A stretch of DNA of 64,000 nucleotides from a virus: the IMG/VR virus record IMGVR_UViG_3300008120_000017, positions 34,975 through 98,974 of that record; one strand, 5' to 3'. Of the stretch, positions 19,575 through 28,516 are shown piece by piece. Every line of letters begins with the position of its first letter. Within the stretch, counting starts at the first letter, position 1. The notes below the pieces were generated by a model. It saw only the letters and a program-made list of their open reading frames with translations, did not search any database and was not told the DNA's origin. A program made the position numbers and the translations under genes.

Positions 19575-20915
19575 TTAATCCCATTTTATCATTTTAGCGT
19601 CTGGAAACAAAGGATGATTACTTAACTTTTTAATACCAGATGATTCTTCTACACATGCCTGAAAATGAAAAATAGTTGTCCATGATTCTACATCCAATAT
19701 GTGTTCAACCTTATAACAATATCCATCAAATTTTTCCTCAAATATATCTATTGGTTGTCCATTGAAATTTTTAACACCTGAAGCAGGAATAAACGTAGCG
19801 CATGTGCCTGGGACGGCTGACCTGCAAATTGGTGTTACTATATTGAATGTTCTGGTTTTATGTGCTTCTCTATATAAAATAGCTTTAGATAGACTGTCCA
19901 TACCTCTTTGAGCTAAATCAGCTCCCTTTTTACTGTCTATATCAGAACACCAGCCTGGAGCAGAAACTAATAATGACCCCCTAGATCCAGGATTTTCGTC
20001 CACTGATTGTGCTACAGCACATCTAGTCGGTTCATTTTTTACGGAATACAAACAAACGTTTGACATTATAACGCATTCCTTTGGGGATCTCTTTATTTGA
20101 CAACTTCTGTCCATTTTTTGTATTATTTCAGATTGGACATCATTTCCAGAAGCTGAGACTCCACAAAAATTAGGTGTCATTATTATTCTTCCGTCAGGCA
20201 TACAAACAAGTGTTGCGTCAAATGACCCTATTATAATGGATAATACATCCCATATATCACTAGATATATGTGATCTTTCAAGAATATTTGAGCAAAATTT
20301 GCAAACCCTATCAATCAGATCAGGAGCAAAAAATTTTCCCATATCAGTTGAATTACTTGCTATCCATGAAAGCATTGATATAGCTTTATCTTTCTCTCCA
20401 GCTCTACTTTTGGGTATTTGAGTGGTTTTAACTGAATTTAGCCAATCTATTATCCCTGTGCATATAGCTTCTGGAAATGGCTTATTTATATCGAATTTTT
20501 GATATGCACCACTTTGCCCCTCCATTATCTTTTTCTTGTCTCTGTATAAAATTGTTTCCATCTCGGCGTTCCCCGATTTGGATACACCAGGAACGACGCT
20601 TGAAGTTTCCTGTAGATCTCTTGCTTTATGTATTATGTCGACGCCAGCACTAATATTACCGCTCATATTAGAGAAATTTACTCCACTTAAATACCCCTTG
20701 AATAAAAGGCCAGCCCCTGGTGTGTTTGATATTTTTAATTGAAGTTCTTGGTCTGGAGATGTATATTTAATCGCATCTTCTGGTTTTATCAATACAGTTG
20801 CAGTGGGTATTTCGCCCACTTGATTTACAACACGAGCCTGAACCACTCTGTCTCCATTTAGAGTTACTTCAGGTTTTACTATGTTGTCTAGAAAAGCGCA
20901 GTATTTTATTGCCAT
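19575..20915 (-). CDS. Putative baseplate hub protein (gpD/gp27-like)
   Basis: About 446 residues from the chosen start MAIKYCAF; a longer reading to 20948 would add eleven residues and overlap the upstream gene by 43 bases. The N-terminal domain has the alternating strands of hub proteins (KPEVTLNGDRVVQARVVNQ, then LLFKGYLSGVNFS). The body contains a helical, cysteine-containing middle and a C-terminal beta domain. In contractile tails such a trimer joins tube, spike and wedges. Position between tape measure and wedge genes supports this. Sequence similarity to characterised hubs is too weak to be certain. Confidence 0.55.
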   Translation of the reverse strand: MAIKYCAFLDNIVKPEVTLNGDRVVQARVVNQVGEIPTATVLIKPEDAIKYTSPDQELQLKISNTPGAGLLFKGYLSGVNFSNMSGNISAGVDIIHKARDLQETSSVVPGVSKSGNAEMETILYRDKKKIMEGQSGAYQKFDINKPFPEAICTGIIDWLNSVKTTQIPKSRAGEKDKAISMLSWIASNSTDMGKFFAPDLIDRVCKFCSNILERSHISSDIWDVLSIIIGSFDATLVCMPDGRIIMTPNFCGVSASGNDVQSEIIQKMDRSCQIKRSPKECVIMSNVCLYSVKNEPTRCAVAQSVDENPGSRGSLLVSAPGWCSDIDSKKGADLAQRGMDSLSKAILYREAHKTRTFNIVTPICRSAVPGTCATFIPASGVKNFNGQPIDIFEEKFDGYCYKVEHILDVESWTTIFHFQACVEESSGIKKLSNHPLFPDAKMIKWD

Positions 20916-21667
20916 TTTAATGAGATAGCGTAAGCAAGCAGTAAACACAACATTTTTTTGTATGGTCTATCTGTTCTTGAATATATATTAAATACTTCTT
21001 CATACGCTTTTTTGTTTATCCATATTAGCTCTTCTACTCCACCAATCTGATTAATATTGTCAATTAAGTTGTTTAAGTTAAAAAAATAAGGATATTTTAT
21101 TTTTATCTGTAGTAAATCAAATGGTATTTGTGAACAATTTGATAAACCAATTCTTATTCTTGTTTCCGGTATATATGAAAAATTAGATATATTACCCTTA
21201 AATGTAAATACTAATTGTTTGTCTGTATTTAAGTTACTATATTTAGACTTAAATGATACCTTCAATATATTGTTAGATATTTTTTTAAGCGATACTGTCT
21301 TATTATAAATTCCGTCTTGAGGTGAAGTTTCTGAGTCCAATTTTATCAATACTCTATCGTCGTAAAAGCTTTGCTTAATTGTAGGTAAAAAATTTGTTTC
21401 GTTTAAGTTTTTTGATGGTATTCGTCTGTTGTCAAAATTCTTGAAAGCTATTTTTGAGAGATCTCTGTCTCTATATATAGCATCAATTATCGTGTCAGCT
21501 CTCCAGACTTGAATTTCCGGCTCAGTCTGGTTATTGCCGATAAGCAAGCAATTTCTAAACTCTGAAAACAGTTTGCTAAGCTTAACGGGAGAATAATTTT
21601 TATCGATATAAGTTATATCAGAAAAACTATTATCGTTTAGTAAGTATGTTCTAATTTCTTCTACCAT
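20906..21667 (-). CDS. Hypothetical baseplate/tail protein
   Basis: A 253-residue protein with no motif that I recognise. It is AT-rich and strand-rich, with a hydrophobic C-terminus (YKKMLCLLLAYAISL) that is amphipathic rather than a clear membrane anchor. It lies one base after the 150-residue tail protein and overlaps the hub gene start by 10 bases. In related tail clusters this slot holds small hub-tube adaptors (P2 X/U or Mu gp43 position), so a hub-proximal role is plausible. Confidence 0.5.
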   Translation of the reverse strand: MVEEIRTYLLNDNSFSDITYIDKNYSPVKLSKLFSEFRNCLLIGNNQTEPEIQVWRADTIIDAIYRDRDLSKIAFKNFDNRRIPSKNLNETNFLPTIKQSFYDDRVLIKLDSETSPQDGIYNKTVSLKKISNNILKVSFKSKYSNLNTDKQLVFTFKGNISNFSYIPETRIRIGLSNCSQIPFDLLQIKIKYPYFFNLNNLIDNINQIGGVEELIWINKKAYEEVFNIYSRTDRPYKKMLCLLLAYAISLKWQ

Positions 21668-21668
21668 T

Positions 21669-22121
21669 TTAGGAGGTTGTTTTAATTATTGAGAAATCTA
21701 AACTAAATTGACCAAAATTAAATTGAGTCATCTGCAAATCTAGTGTCTCTCTTTCTAGATACCCAATCCATGATGCTCCACCAATAGACAAAGTACATGG
21801 ACCACCCTTTGTATACACATTATTTTTGTCATAATACTGATCTACGTTAGCTACCCCATCTCCCTTAGGAGATGCACACTCCATCAAAAATATGTAGCCA
21901 CTAACACGTATTGCTCCAACTCCTTCGCCCCAGGCATATCCGAAAGTTTTGTCGTCAAGAGTTTTTACGTACTGTGTAACCTGGTTTCTGGCTATTGATA
22001 CGTTAGATACAACAAGAATCTCACCCTCTCCAGATATAGATGGGTTAAGACTAGCAATCACAATCCTTTTGTCTTTGCTTTTTATTATATGTCCTCTTTG
22101 CGCAACTAATATATCGCCCAT
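21669..22121 (-). CDS. Putative tube-to-hub adaptor protein
   Basis: A 150-residue beta-rich protein directly after the tape measure gene. A segment with Q-V-T-Q-Y followed by a glycine turn and strand (GEGVGAIRVSGYIFLME) resembles the layout of the two tail-tube paralogues in this genome (Q-x-x-Q-x-F-E-L-G then G-x-L-T-V-G). This would fit a tube-like baseplate adaptor ring such as P2 gpU. The resemblance is structural and loose, and no sequence family is recognised. Confidence 0.45.
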   Translation of the reverse strand: MGDILVAQRGHIIKSKDKRIVIASLNPSISGEGEILVVSNVSIARNQVTQYVKTLDDKTFGYAWGEGVGAIRVSGYIFLMECASPKGDGVANVDQYYDKNNVYTKGGPCTLSIGGASWIGYLERETLDLQMTQFNFGQFSLDFSIIKTTS

Positions 22122-22135
22122 ATTTTATGATTTTA

Positions 22136-25100
22136 TTATTTTGGTCTTGGATCAAATGGGTTCCACCATGATCCATTGTTTTCTGTTTTGCTTTCCGCCC
22201 CACCAGTAGAACTCTTTGAAGAAGCTTTATTCGTCTCAACCCCAAGCTTACCAGCTATTCCCTCTAATGCTGTTAATATTCTATCTAATGCATTTTTGGG
22301 GTCGAAATCATTTTTCTTTTCTTTTTCCGCTTCCTCTCCTTGTAATTTTACTTTTCCGTTTTCAAGTTCTTCGGCTATTTTACTTTTCTTTTCTTCGAAT
22401 ATTTTATTTTCGTATTCTTCAGTGTATTTCTTTTTCGTTTCTTCACTTAATTTTGTACCGCTTTTTTCTATTTTAGCTACTTCCTTTTCTGCTTCTTCAT
22501 GTGCTTCTTGTTTTGCCGTGGAGTGCATCTCGACAAGTTTTCCACCCTTTCCTGTTACTAAATCTAATTGAGCTTCTCCTATTTCCTTTTCTTTGGCTGT
22601 CATTTTGTCGTAATCGCCAAGTTGGCCCTTAGCCGACCTCACAACGCTTTCGAAACTAATTTGCCCGTCCTCATTGCCCTCTTTTTTTAAGTCCTTATAG
22701 ACCTTAGACATCACACCCATTGCCTTTTCTCCTATATTAAAATCCCTGAGTAAGGGACCTCTTGTCTCATTTACATGCTTAACTTCCGCGTCCACTTCCG
22801 CTCTTTCCCTGTTTATATTTGCTATCTCTTTCATTGCCTCTTCACTTCCAGCTACCTTAAATTGATCTACAACATTACCCTGGTTAGATGCGGTACCAAT
22901 TGTCCCTGCAATTTGTTGAATTTGTTCTTGGTTTGCTGTTGGCAATATTTCAGATATTTTTTGTTTTAACTTTTTATCATCTGTAATGTCTTCCTGTGTT
23001 ATTTTGCCATCTGATATAGCTTCCCTTAATTTTGCGGTGCCCTCTTTCCCGACCCCAGTTTCCTCTATCGTACTGGCGTAAATTGAATCATTTCTTGATC
23101 CAAGTATCGTGTCGGCTATGTTCCCGTATACTTGTTTACGGACAAATTCATAATTTTCCCCCGTCAAGTTCTTGAAATAGTCGCCATCCATTCCATATTT
23201 TGACTGTATAAGTTTATAGTCATTTTCTGATACACCACCATTTTTTTCATATTCAGCTGACCTTATAGACATCATCAATTCAGTATTTTTGGATATTCTA
23301 CCGGATGAAATAGCTTGTTCTTTTATTTCTCTGGCTTTTTTGAAGTCTCCTGCGTCCATTGCTTGCTTCATTTCTTGGCCTACTCTACCTTCTTCCCCCT
23401 CTGTCCCAAGAGTAGCAAGTGCAGCAGCTAAATCCTGGTTTTCTGATGATCTAGCCACTCTTCCTTGGTATTCAGCTATTTTAACGGCCATTTCTTCGGT
23501 AGATTCACCTGTATACATTTCACCCTTGGCCTGAGCTTCTTTCTTTCTTGCATCTGTAACGCCTTTTGCAGCGATTAATGCGTTTTGAGCCATATTTGTG
23601 TGATTGCCCCCCTTCACACCCATTCCTTTGTACATCTCATTTGTCACTTCGAAATACCTAGCAATTGCTTCGTTACTCATATCAACAACAACAGCGGTAG
23701 CTTGTATTTTTTGCAGTAAGTCTCTTACCTTTCCTGTAGACATTCCTGATGCCCCCTCGACAAGATCTCCTACCCTATCCATTAGTTCACCTAGACCAGT
23801 ATCTGAACCGAAAACGTTTTGAGCTTCCCTAACCATGCTATTAAGCTCGCTTATATCTTCTACCTGTTTGTCTTGCTCTTTTGCATTCTGTGGAGTTCTT
23901 GTCTCGGATAGAGATTGTAGCCCAGAGCTTGGTATATTTTCGGTTATTTTTTTAGCTTCTTTTATGTCTTTCTCTGAACCGAATTTCTCTATTATATTTT
24001 TTTCGGTATTTCTTGCCTGCTCTACCTTGTCATTATTTTCTCGTACTATAGTGTCTGATTGCTGTCTAAGCTGTCTCACTTCGTTTTCAGTGCCAAGCTT
24101 TAAAGCTATTTTTGAGAATTGATCTAATGTCGCTCTAAGTTTTTCTTCGCCTGTCACAGATACATTGCTTGATTTTTTGTCTGTATCTGTCTTCGTTTTA
24201 GTTTCTTCTTGTTTCTTGGCTTTTGTCAAAGCGTCAACGGCCTCAGTATAAGAGGATATTTCTTCTCTTTCTTTATTTCCTATTCTGCCTTCTTTATCTG
24301 CTCTTTCAACTATTCCCCTAACTAGCTTAGTTGGATCACTTATGTCTATTTCTTTTTCAGAACTAATTGTTGAGTTGCTTTCTTGTATTCCTAGCTTTTT
24401 CTTTACGCTACTTGATTGTTTGGCGAATTCTTTCTTTTCTTGTTCTGTCCCAATAGAATTAACAACCTCTGAAACGTCATCAATCGTTTTAACCAATGAT
24501 TCATCATTTCTTCTTGTGACTGTTCCAGTTTCATCTAATTGCTTGACTAATTTTTCAGCTTCTTTTGCCTTTTCTTGTTTAGCTTTATCGTCTTTAGGTA
24601 ATTCAGATTTTCTCTGCATCACCTGTTTAACTAATTTTGCCGTATCGGTTAAATCAACTGTTGTTGATTCAATTATCTTATTTTTTTGCTCCTCAAAAGT
24701 TTTTTGTTCTTCTGGTGTCCCGTATTTTTTAATAGCAACTTCATATTCAGATAAGTGGCTATCAAGATCCTGTCCAGGCGCTACGTTCACCCTAGAGTTC
24801 CTATCTTTCTCCTTTTGACTTTCCTCCATTGAAGAAAGAGTGTTAATAGCCTCATTTGCGTCAGAGTAATATGAAAGATCTTTCTCGTCTCTCTCAGATA
24901 TAATATTATTTTTTCTGGCCCTATCTACAGCATTTTTTGCTAGAGCAGTAGGTGCGGTTATATCTATCTGCTTTACCTCTTTTTCTCTAAAAGGATTAAG
25001 CTTCGATGAAAATCCTTCGCTTTTCTGCGCTGGAGACTGTCTATCTATCTCCTGCATTTTTTGACTAAATTCTTGCTTTTCTTTTGGTGAATCCAGTTCT

Positions 25101-27559
25101 CCAATTAAATCCAAGCCACCTGTATCAGAATATTTTTGTTGTGATGTTTTATTTTGTTCATAGTTTTGAATATCTTGGACCTTAGATACAAAATTTTGTT
25201 TTTTCTCTTGTGTGTCTAATTTTTCAATTATTTCAGGGAAACTTTCTTTTATTTTGCGTTCTTGTTCCTGTATATTATTTGATCCAAACTCAGTTAAGCC
25301 TTGTATTTTTTGACTAAATTGCTGTTTTTGTTCCTCTGGAAGATTATTGATAATATCAGCAAATTCTTTCTCATGATACTTGGATTGATTATATATATCT
25401 TCTGAATTGCTGCTTTTTTCTGACGCAGATGATTCAGCGAATTTTTTAAATCTATCTTTGATTTGTTGCTGCTCCTCTTTTGGTGTTTCCAGTATTTGAG
25501 GGGTTTCTGAAATTGTTTTGTTTATATTTGAATCCATCTCATTTGTTTTGGATTCACTTATTTTTTTAACACTCTCTATGAACTGCTTTTTCTTTTCTGG
25601 CTCCTGTATTTTACCGATGATGTCAGAAAATTCATTTTCTATTCTAGGAGTTTCCGTACTAGATTTTTCTTCTTTTAATTTTCCCTTATCAGAAAAAGCA
25701 ACTTTTCGTAATTTTTGTCTAAATTCTTCTTTCTTTTCTGGTTGCTCTATCTCGTCTATGATACCCGAAAAATCGGAATCTATTTTTTTGTCTATAGCCT
25801 TTAAGTTTGAACCAGTAAGTTCTTGTACTTTTTGCCTAAAATCTTGTTTTTTTTCCTCTGTAGATAATTGTTCTATCTCGGAAGAGAAATTTGAATTTAT
25901 TTCAGATAATCTATCACTTTCGTTTTTTTGTATTTTTTCTTTTTCAGCTATACTATCGTTTACAAGGATTTTATCTGTTTTACTTATTTTTTGTAGTTCC
26001 TGCTTAAATTTAGTTTTCTCGTCGTCTGTGCCAAATTTTTCTACAATATTAGATAGTTGGTCTAAAGTGCTAGTTGCTTTATTTCTTGATTCTGTGCTTA
26101 CCCTTGGTTGAGTTCCCGGAACCTTACTAATAGCATTGATAATTTTGGGTGACTCTTCTTGTATTTTATTTGCGTCTTGCTCGGTTATTCTTCCCTCTTG
26201 GTCCGCTCTTGACAGTACATCTCTAACTAATTTGGATGGTTCTGTTATATCTACAGATCTTTTAGACTGCTTAAGTATGGTCTCCTTTTGGTTATTAAAA
26301 GTCTCTATCTCTTGTTTAGTCCCATGCTTTTCAATTATTTTTTGTACCTGATTAATAGTTGTATCTAACTTTGGGGTATCATCTATTTCAACTGGCGTTT
26401 CGGGCATTTCTGGGGTGTTTACCCCAACTCTTTCATCTATTTTTTTTATTATTTCTTCTACTTTATCTGTTTTATTTGTAGCGTTTGTGGTATTTGTAGT
26501 ATTGGTAACGTTCTCAGTATTAGTAATATTTTCTTGATTTTCAGTATTCTTAACGTTCTCAGTATTTTGCTGGTTTAATGTATTTATTGCATTAAGAGCT
26601 TCAGAATATTTAGATATTTCCTCTTTATCCTCTACTGTTAGTTTTCCTTCTCTGTCTGCTCTCTCTATAACATCTCTAGCTAGTTTAACTGGTTCTGTTA
26701 CGTTTACCTTTGGAGTTGGTATATCTAACGTCTGGTTAGATAAAATGTTTTGTGCCCTTGCATGATCTTTTCTTGCCTGATCTATTTCCTGTACTCTCTG
26801 TGGGGTTGGACCATAAGGAAGAGATGGCCTTTTTAATACCTCTCCAGCTAATTTAGATAAATTATTATCTTTTGCTTGCTGTGATCGATCAGTTATTTCA
26901 CCAACATAACCACCAAACTTTTTATTAAATGCAGCCATATTCTGGAATGTTTCTGCTCTATTGAAACCGTGAGATTTAAAATAATCCCACTGTCCATCTT
27001 TGTCTGACATTCCATTGCTAACATTCCTAACTATGTTTGCTGCGTGTATGGCATTTGCTTCTGCATTCCTAATACCAGGACCAGCCATATTTTCAGTAAA
27101 ATTCCCCATCACTACGCCGAATGCATCAGTCATACTTCCGCCTGGTGTATATTGGTCCATGAACTCCTGGAACAATCTATTTTGTCCTATGTCGCCTAAT
27201 TCAGCTAACATTGGATTTGCTGCAAGTAGTGATGGTTTAGCTAAGTCAAAAACCCTGTATCTTTCCTGCATTGAGGTTTGCTGATAATCCGATACTGTTG
27301 GCCTCTTAAATGTACCTAGCATTGGCCTTCCACCATTAAACGATGACATCATTAAATTTATCATCGTATCGAACATCGGATTTCCTGTAGCTATTGACGA
27401 AGCTGGTGCAAACCCAGAGTTTGCGGCATTTCTTGCTCTGTCTATAGCTGAGAACGATGGATAACCGTATGGCAAATTAACTCCAGGTGGAATTTCTGGG
27501 TTCACTCCACCACCAAAACCTGGGACCCTTTGGTTATCTAATATGCTATATGGATTCAC
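22136..27559 (-). CDS. Tape measure protein with internal helical repeats
   Basis: At 1807 residues it is the largest gene here, lying between the tail chaperones and the hub genes, which is the tape measure slot. The start is GTG at 27559; the next in-frame Met is about 60 residues on. Residues 86-216 form a globular N-terminal domain that is duplicated in the separate gene 37254..37793. Residues 287-1174 are highly charged repeats. Residues 330-365 are Asn/Thr-rich. The C-terminal ~600 residues are helical and end in a Trp-Trp tail. At roughly 0.15 nm per residue, it would specify a tail near 270 nm. No clear transmembrane segment is seen, which is unusual for tape measures thought to form an ejection channel. 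Confidence 0.85.
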   Translation of the reverse strand: MNPYSILDNQRVPGFGGGVNPEIPPGVNLPYGYPSFSAIDRARNAANSGFAPASSIATGNPMFDTMINLMMSSFNGGRPMLGTFKRPTVSDYQQTSMQERYRVFDLAKPSLLAANPMLAELGDIGQNRLFQEFMDQYTPGGSMTDAFGVVMGNFTENMAGPGIRNAEANAIHAANIVRNVSNGMSDKDGQWDYFKSHGFNRAETFQNMAAFNKKFGGYVGEITDRSQQAKDNNLSKLAGEVLKRPSLPYGPTPQRVQEIDQARKDHARAQNILSNQTLDIPTPKVNVTEPVKLARDVIERADREGKLTVEDKEEISKYSEALNAINTLNQQNTENVKNTENQENITNTENVTNTTNTTNATNKTDKVEEIIKKIDERVGVNTPEMPETPVEIDDTPKLDTTINQVQKIIEKHGTKQEIETFNNQKETILKQSKRSVDITEPSKLVRDVLSRADQEGRITEQDANKIQEESPKIINAISKVPGTQPRVSTESRNKATSTLDQLSNIVEKFGTDDEKTKFKQELQKISKTDKILVNDSIAEKEKIQKNESDRLSEINSNFSSEIEQLSTEEKKQDFRQKVQELTGSNLKAIDKKIDSDFSGIIDEIEQPEKKEEFRQKLRKVAFSDKGKLKEEKSSTETPRIENEFSDIIGKIQEPEKKKQFIESVKKISESKTNEMDSNINKTISETPQILETPKEEQQQIKDRFKKFAESSASEKSSNSEDIYNQSKYHEKEFADIINNLPEEQKQQFSQKIQGLTEFGSNNIQEQERKIKESFPEIIEKLDTQEKKQNFVSKVQDIQNYEQNKTSQQKYSDTGGLDLIGELDSPKEKQEFSQKMQEIDRQSPAQKSEGFSSKLNPFREKEVKQIDITAPTALAKNAVDRARKNNIISERDEKDLSYYSDANEAINTLSSMEESQKEKDRNSRVNVAPGQDLDSHLSEYEVAIKKYGTPEEQKTFEEQKNKIIESTTVDLTDTAKLVKQVMQRKSELPKDDKAKQEKAKEAEKLVKQLDETGTVTRRNDESLVKTIDDVSEVVNSIGTEQEKKEFAKQSSSVKKKLGIQESNSTISSEKEIDISDPTKLVRGIVERADKEGRIGNKEREEISSYTEAVDALTKAKKQEETKTKTDTDKKSSNVSVTGEEKLRATLDQFSKIALKLGTENEVRQLRQQSDTIVRENNDKVEQARNTEKNIIEKFGSEKDIKEAKKITENIPSSGLQSLSETRTPQNAKEQDKQVEDISELNSMVREAQNVFGSDTGLGELMDRVGDLVEGASGMSTGKVRDLLQKIQATAVVVDMSNEAIARYFEVTNEMYKGMGVKGGNHTNMAQNALIAAKGVTDARKKEAQAKGEMYTGESTEEMAVKIAEYQGRVARSSENQDLAAALATLGTEGEEGRVGQEMKQAMDAGDFKKAREIKEQAISSGRISKNTELMMSIRSAEYEKNGGVSENDYKLIQSKYGMDGDYFKNLTGENYEFVRKQVYGNIADTILGSRNDSIYASTIEETGVGKEGTAKLREAISDGKITQEDITDDKKLKQKISEILPTANQEQIQQIAGTIGTASNQGNVVDQFKVAGSEEAMKEIANINRERAEVDAEVKHVNETRGPLLRDFNIGEKAMGVMSKVYKDLKKEGNEDGQISFESVVRSAKGQLGDYDKMTAKEKEIGEAQLDLVTGKGGKLVEMHSTAKQEAHEEAEKEVAKIEKSGTKLSEETKKKYTEEYENKIFEEKKSKIAEELENGKVKLQGEEAEKEKKNDFDPKNALDRILTALEGIAGKLGVETNKASSKSSTGGAESKTENNGSWWNPFDPRPK
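24038..26701 (-). repeat. Modular repeats in the tape measure
   Basis: Five copies of a two-part module occur. Part one resembles TEPxKLVRDVxxRADxEGR, followed by a helix ending in EAxxAINTL. Part two resembles TLDQxxxIxEKxGTxxEK. Copies start near residues 287, 438, 866, 969 and 1072. Between the second and third copies (residues ~557-839, bases 25043..25891) the second part recurs alone six times as FxxIIxxLxxPEKKxxFxQK. The fourth copy is the most diverged. Confidence 0.85.
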
Positions 27560-27616
27560 TATATTACTATATCTTTTATTTATTTAACCAGAAAGACAAA
27601 ATTAATAAACAGTTTA

Positions 27617-27979
27617 TTACTTCATGTCGGGGAACATCTTTTTATATTCTTCTATTAACTCTTCATTTGTTTTCATTTTTTTGGCCTCTGGCTTCGCTAA
27701 TTTTATGTATGGGTAGCAAGACTCTATGAATTTATTGAAGTTTTCAGTTCTATTTGAATTTGCCTTATTTATGTTTTCTGGTGATATAAAATTCATTCCA
27801 CCTAAAACATTTATCTTTGTCTTGAGTATCTCCATGTAATTTTCGTGCTCAAAACCTCCACGAGCCATCTCAAGCCGTATCTTTTCATACAGCAACGGCA
27901 TATCTTCAACAGACTTACTACTACCAGTCAAACCCCGCAAAAAGGCCTGTCTGGTTAGGAACCTTTTGCGGGTTTCGAA
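27617..27979 (-). CDS. Frameshift extension of tail assembly chaperone (GT product)
   Basis: This frame is open from inside the upstream gene to 27617, and its first possible start as a stand-alone gene is a TTG without a ribosome site. A -1 shift at the slippery heptamer 27979..27985 joins the first 178 codons of the upstream gene to these 120, giving a product of about 298 residues. That is the G/GT arrangement of tail assembly chaperones, which hold the tape measure during tube growth. The extension is helical and charged (residues EKIRLEMARGGFEHENYMEI) and ends in a Lys/Glu-rich tail. It lies just before the tape measure gene, as expected. Confidence 0.8.
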   Translation of the reverse strand, partial: FETRKRFLTRQAFLRGLTGSSKSVEDMPLLYEKIRLEMARGGFEHENYMEILKTKINVLGGMNFISPENINKANSNRTENFNKFIESCYPYIKLAKPEAKKMKTNEELIEEYKKMFPDMK

Positions 27980-27985
27980 AAATTT
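27934..27985 (-). promoter_or_regulatory. Programmed -1 frameshift signal
   Basis: On the coding strand the heptamer A AAT TTT, in the zero frame of the chaperone gene, fits X XXY YYZ. Six bases further is a long stem: the strand at 27962..27972 (CCCGCAAAAGG) pairs with 27934..27945 (CCTTTTTGCGGG), with one bulged T and a 16-base loop. The zero-frame stop TAA (27955-27957) lies inside the loop. Slippery site, spacer and stem have the geometry typical of -1 recoding. Confidence 0.83.
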
Positions 27986-28512
27986 ACATCAAATGCTTCT
28001 TTTGCCAAATCGTAAAGTTTTTGGTTAAATTGTGTCATCATCCCCATTAATATATACAAACTTGAAGAGGGAAGAGACCCTACCGGACTTTTATCTATTG
28101 CGGTCAATAAATTAAAGTCTTTCATTTCCCATACGCTGGCTGGATATTCTTTGATTTGTTCTACGCCGTTAATTGACGCCAATTGATAATACAAACAGCC
28201 TAAGTTAAATAAATTTATATATTCTTGGACTGAATATAGTAGTCCATCGTTATATATTTTATCTACCTGTCTTGAGATGATGTCTGTCTCTTTTTTTGTT
28301 TTATCTTTTAGTTCTATATTAATTTTTAACTTAGTGTTTTCAAACTTCTGTCTAAATACGTTTCCAGTAGCTAAACACTCAGCGTAAAGATCTCTATCTT
28401 TATCTGTTATTTCTAGTCTTGGTAGCTTTAGAGAAGAGCTAGTTGTTTCATTACCCTCTATAGTAGGAATAGCTGACTCTTTTATCGATTGTAGTGTTTC
28501 TTTTTGTTCCAT
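27955..28512 (-). CDS. Tail assembly chaperone (G-like)
   Basis: A 185-residue acidic, helical protein, zero-frame product of the chaperone pair. Similar small genes between tube and tape measure genes bind the tape measure and recruit tube subunits. It contains a segment KLPRLEITDKDRDLYAECLA near residues 29-48 and a hydrophobic helix SSLYILMGMMTQFNQKLYD near 149-167. Its 3' end contains the frameshift signal that fuses a fraction of the product to the following frame. The assignment rests on position, size and the recoding signal; I do not recognise the sequence itself. Confidence 0.72.
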   Translation of the reverse strand: MEQKETLQSIKESAIPTIEGNETTSSSLKLPRLEITDKDRDLYAECLATGNVFRQKFENTKLKINIELKDKTKKETDIISRQVDKIYNDGLLYSVQEYINLFNLGCLYYQLASINGVEQIKEYPASVWEMKDFNLLTAIDKSPVGSLPSSSLYILMGMMTQFNQKLYDLAKEAFDVNFSKPAKGS

Positions 28513-28516
28513 ATTT

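Noticed and set aside
21669-22121. Third tail-tube protein
   Set aside because: Only a loose layout resemblance, with no shared motif beyond short turns; called an adaptor with low confidence instead.
27617-27940. Independent 107-residue gene from a TTG start
   Set aside because: The frame is open well upstream and is entered by a -1 shift signal, which explains it better than a start with no ribosome site.
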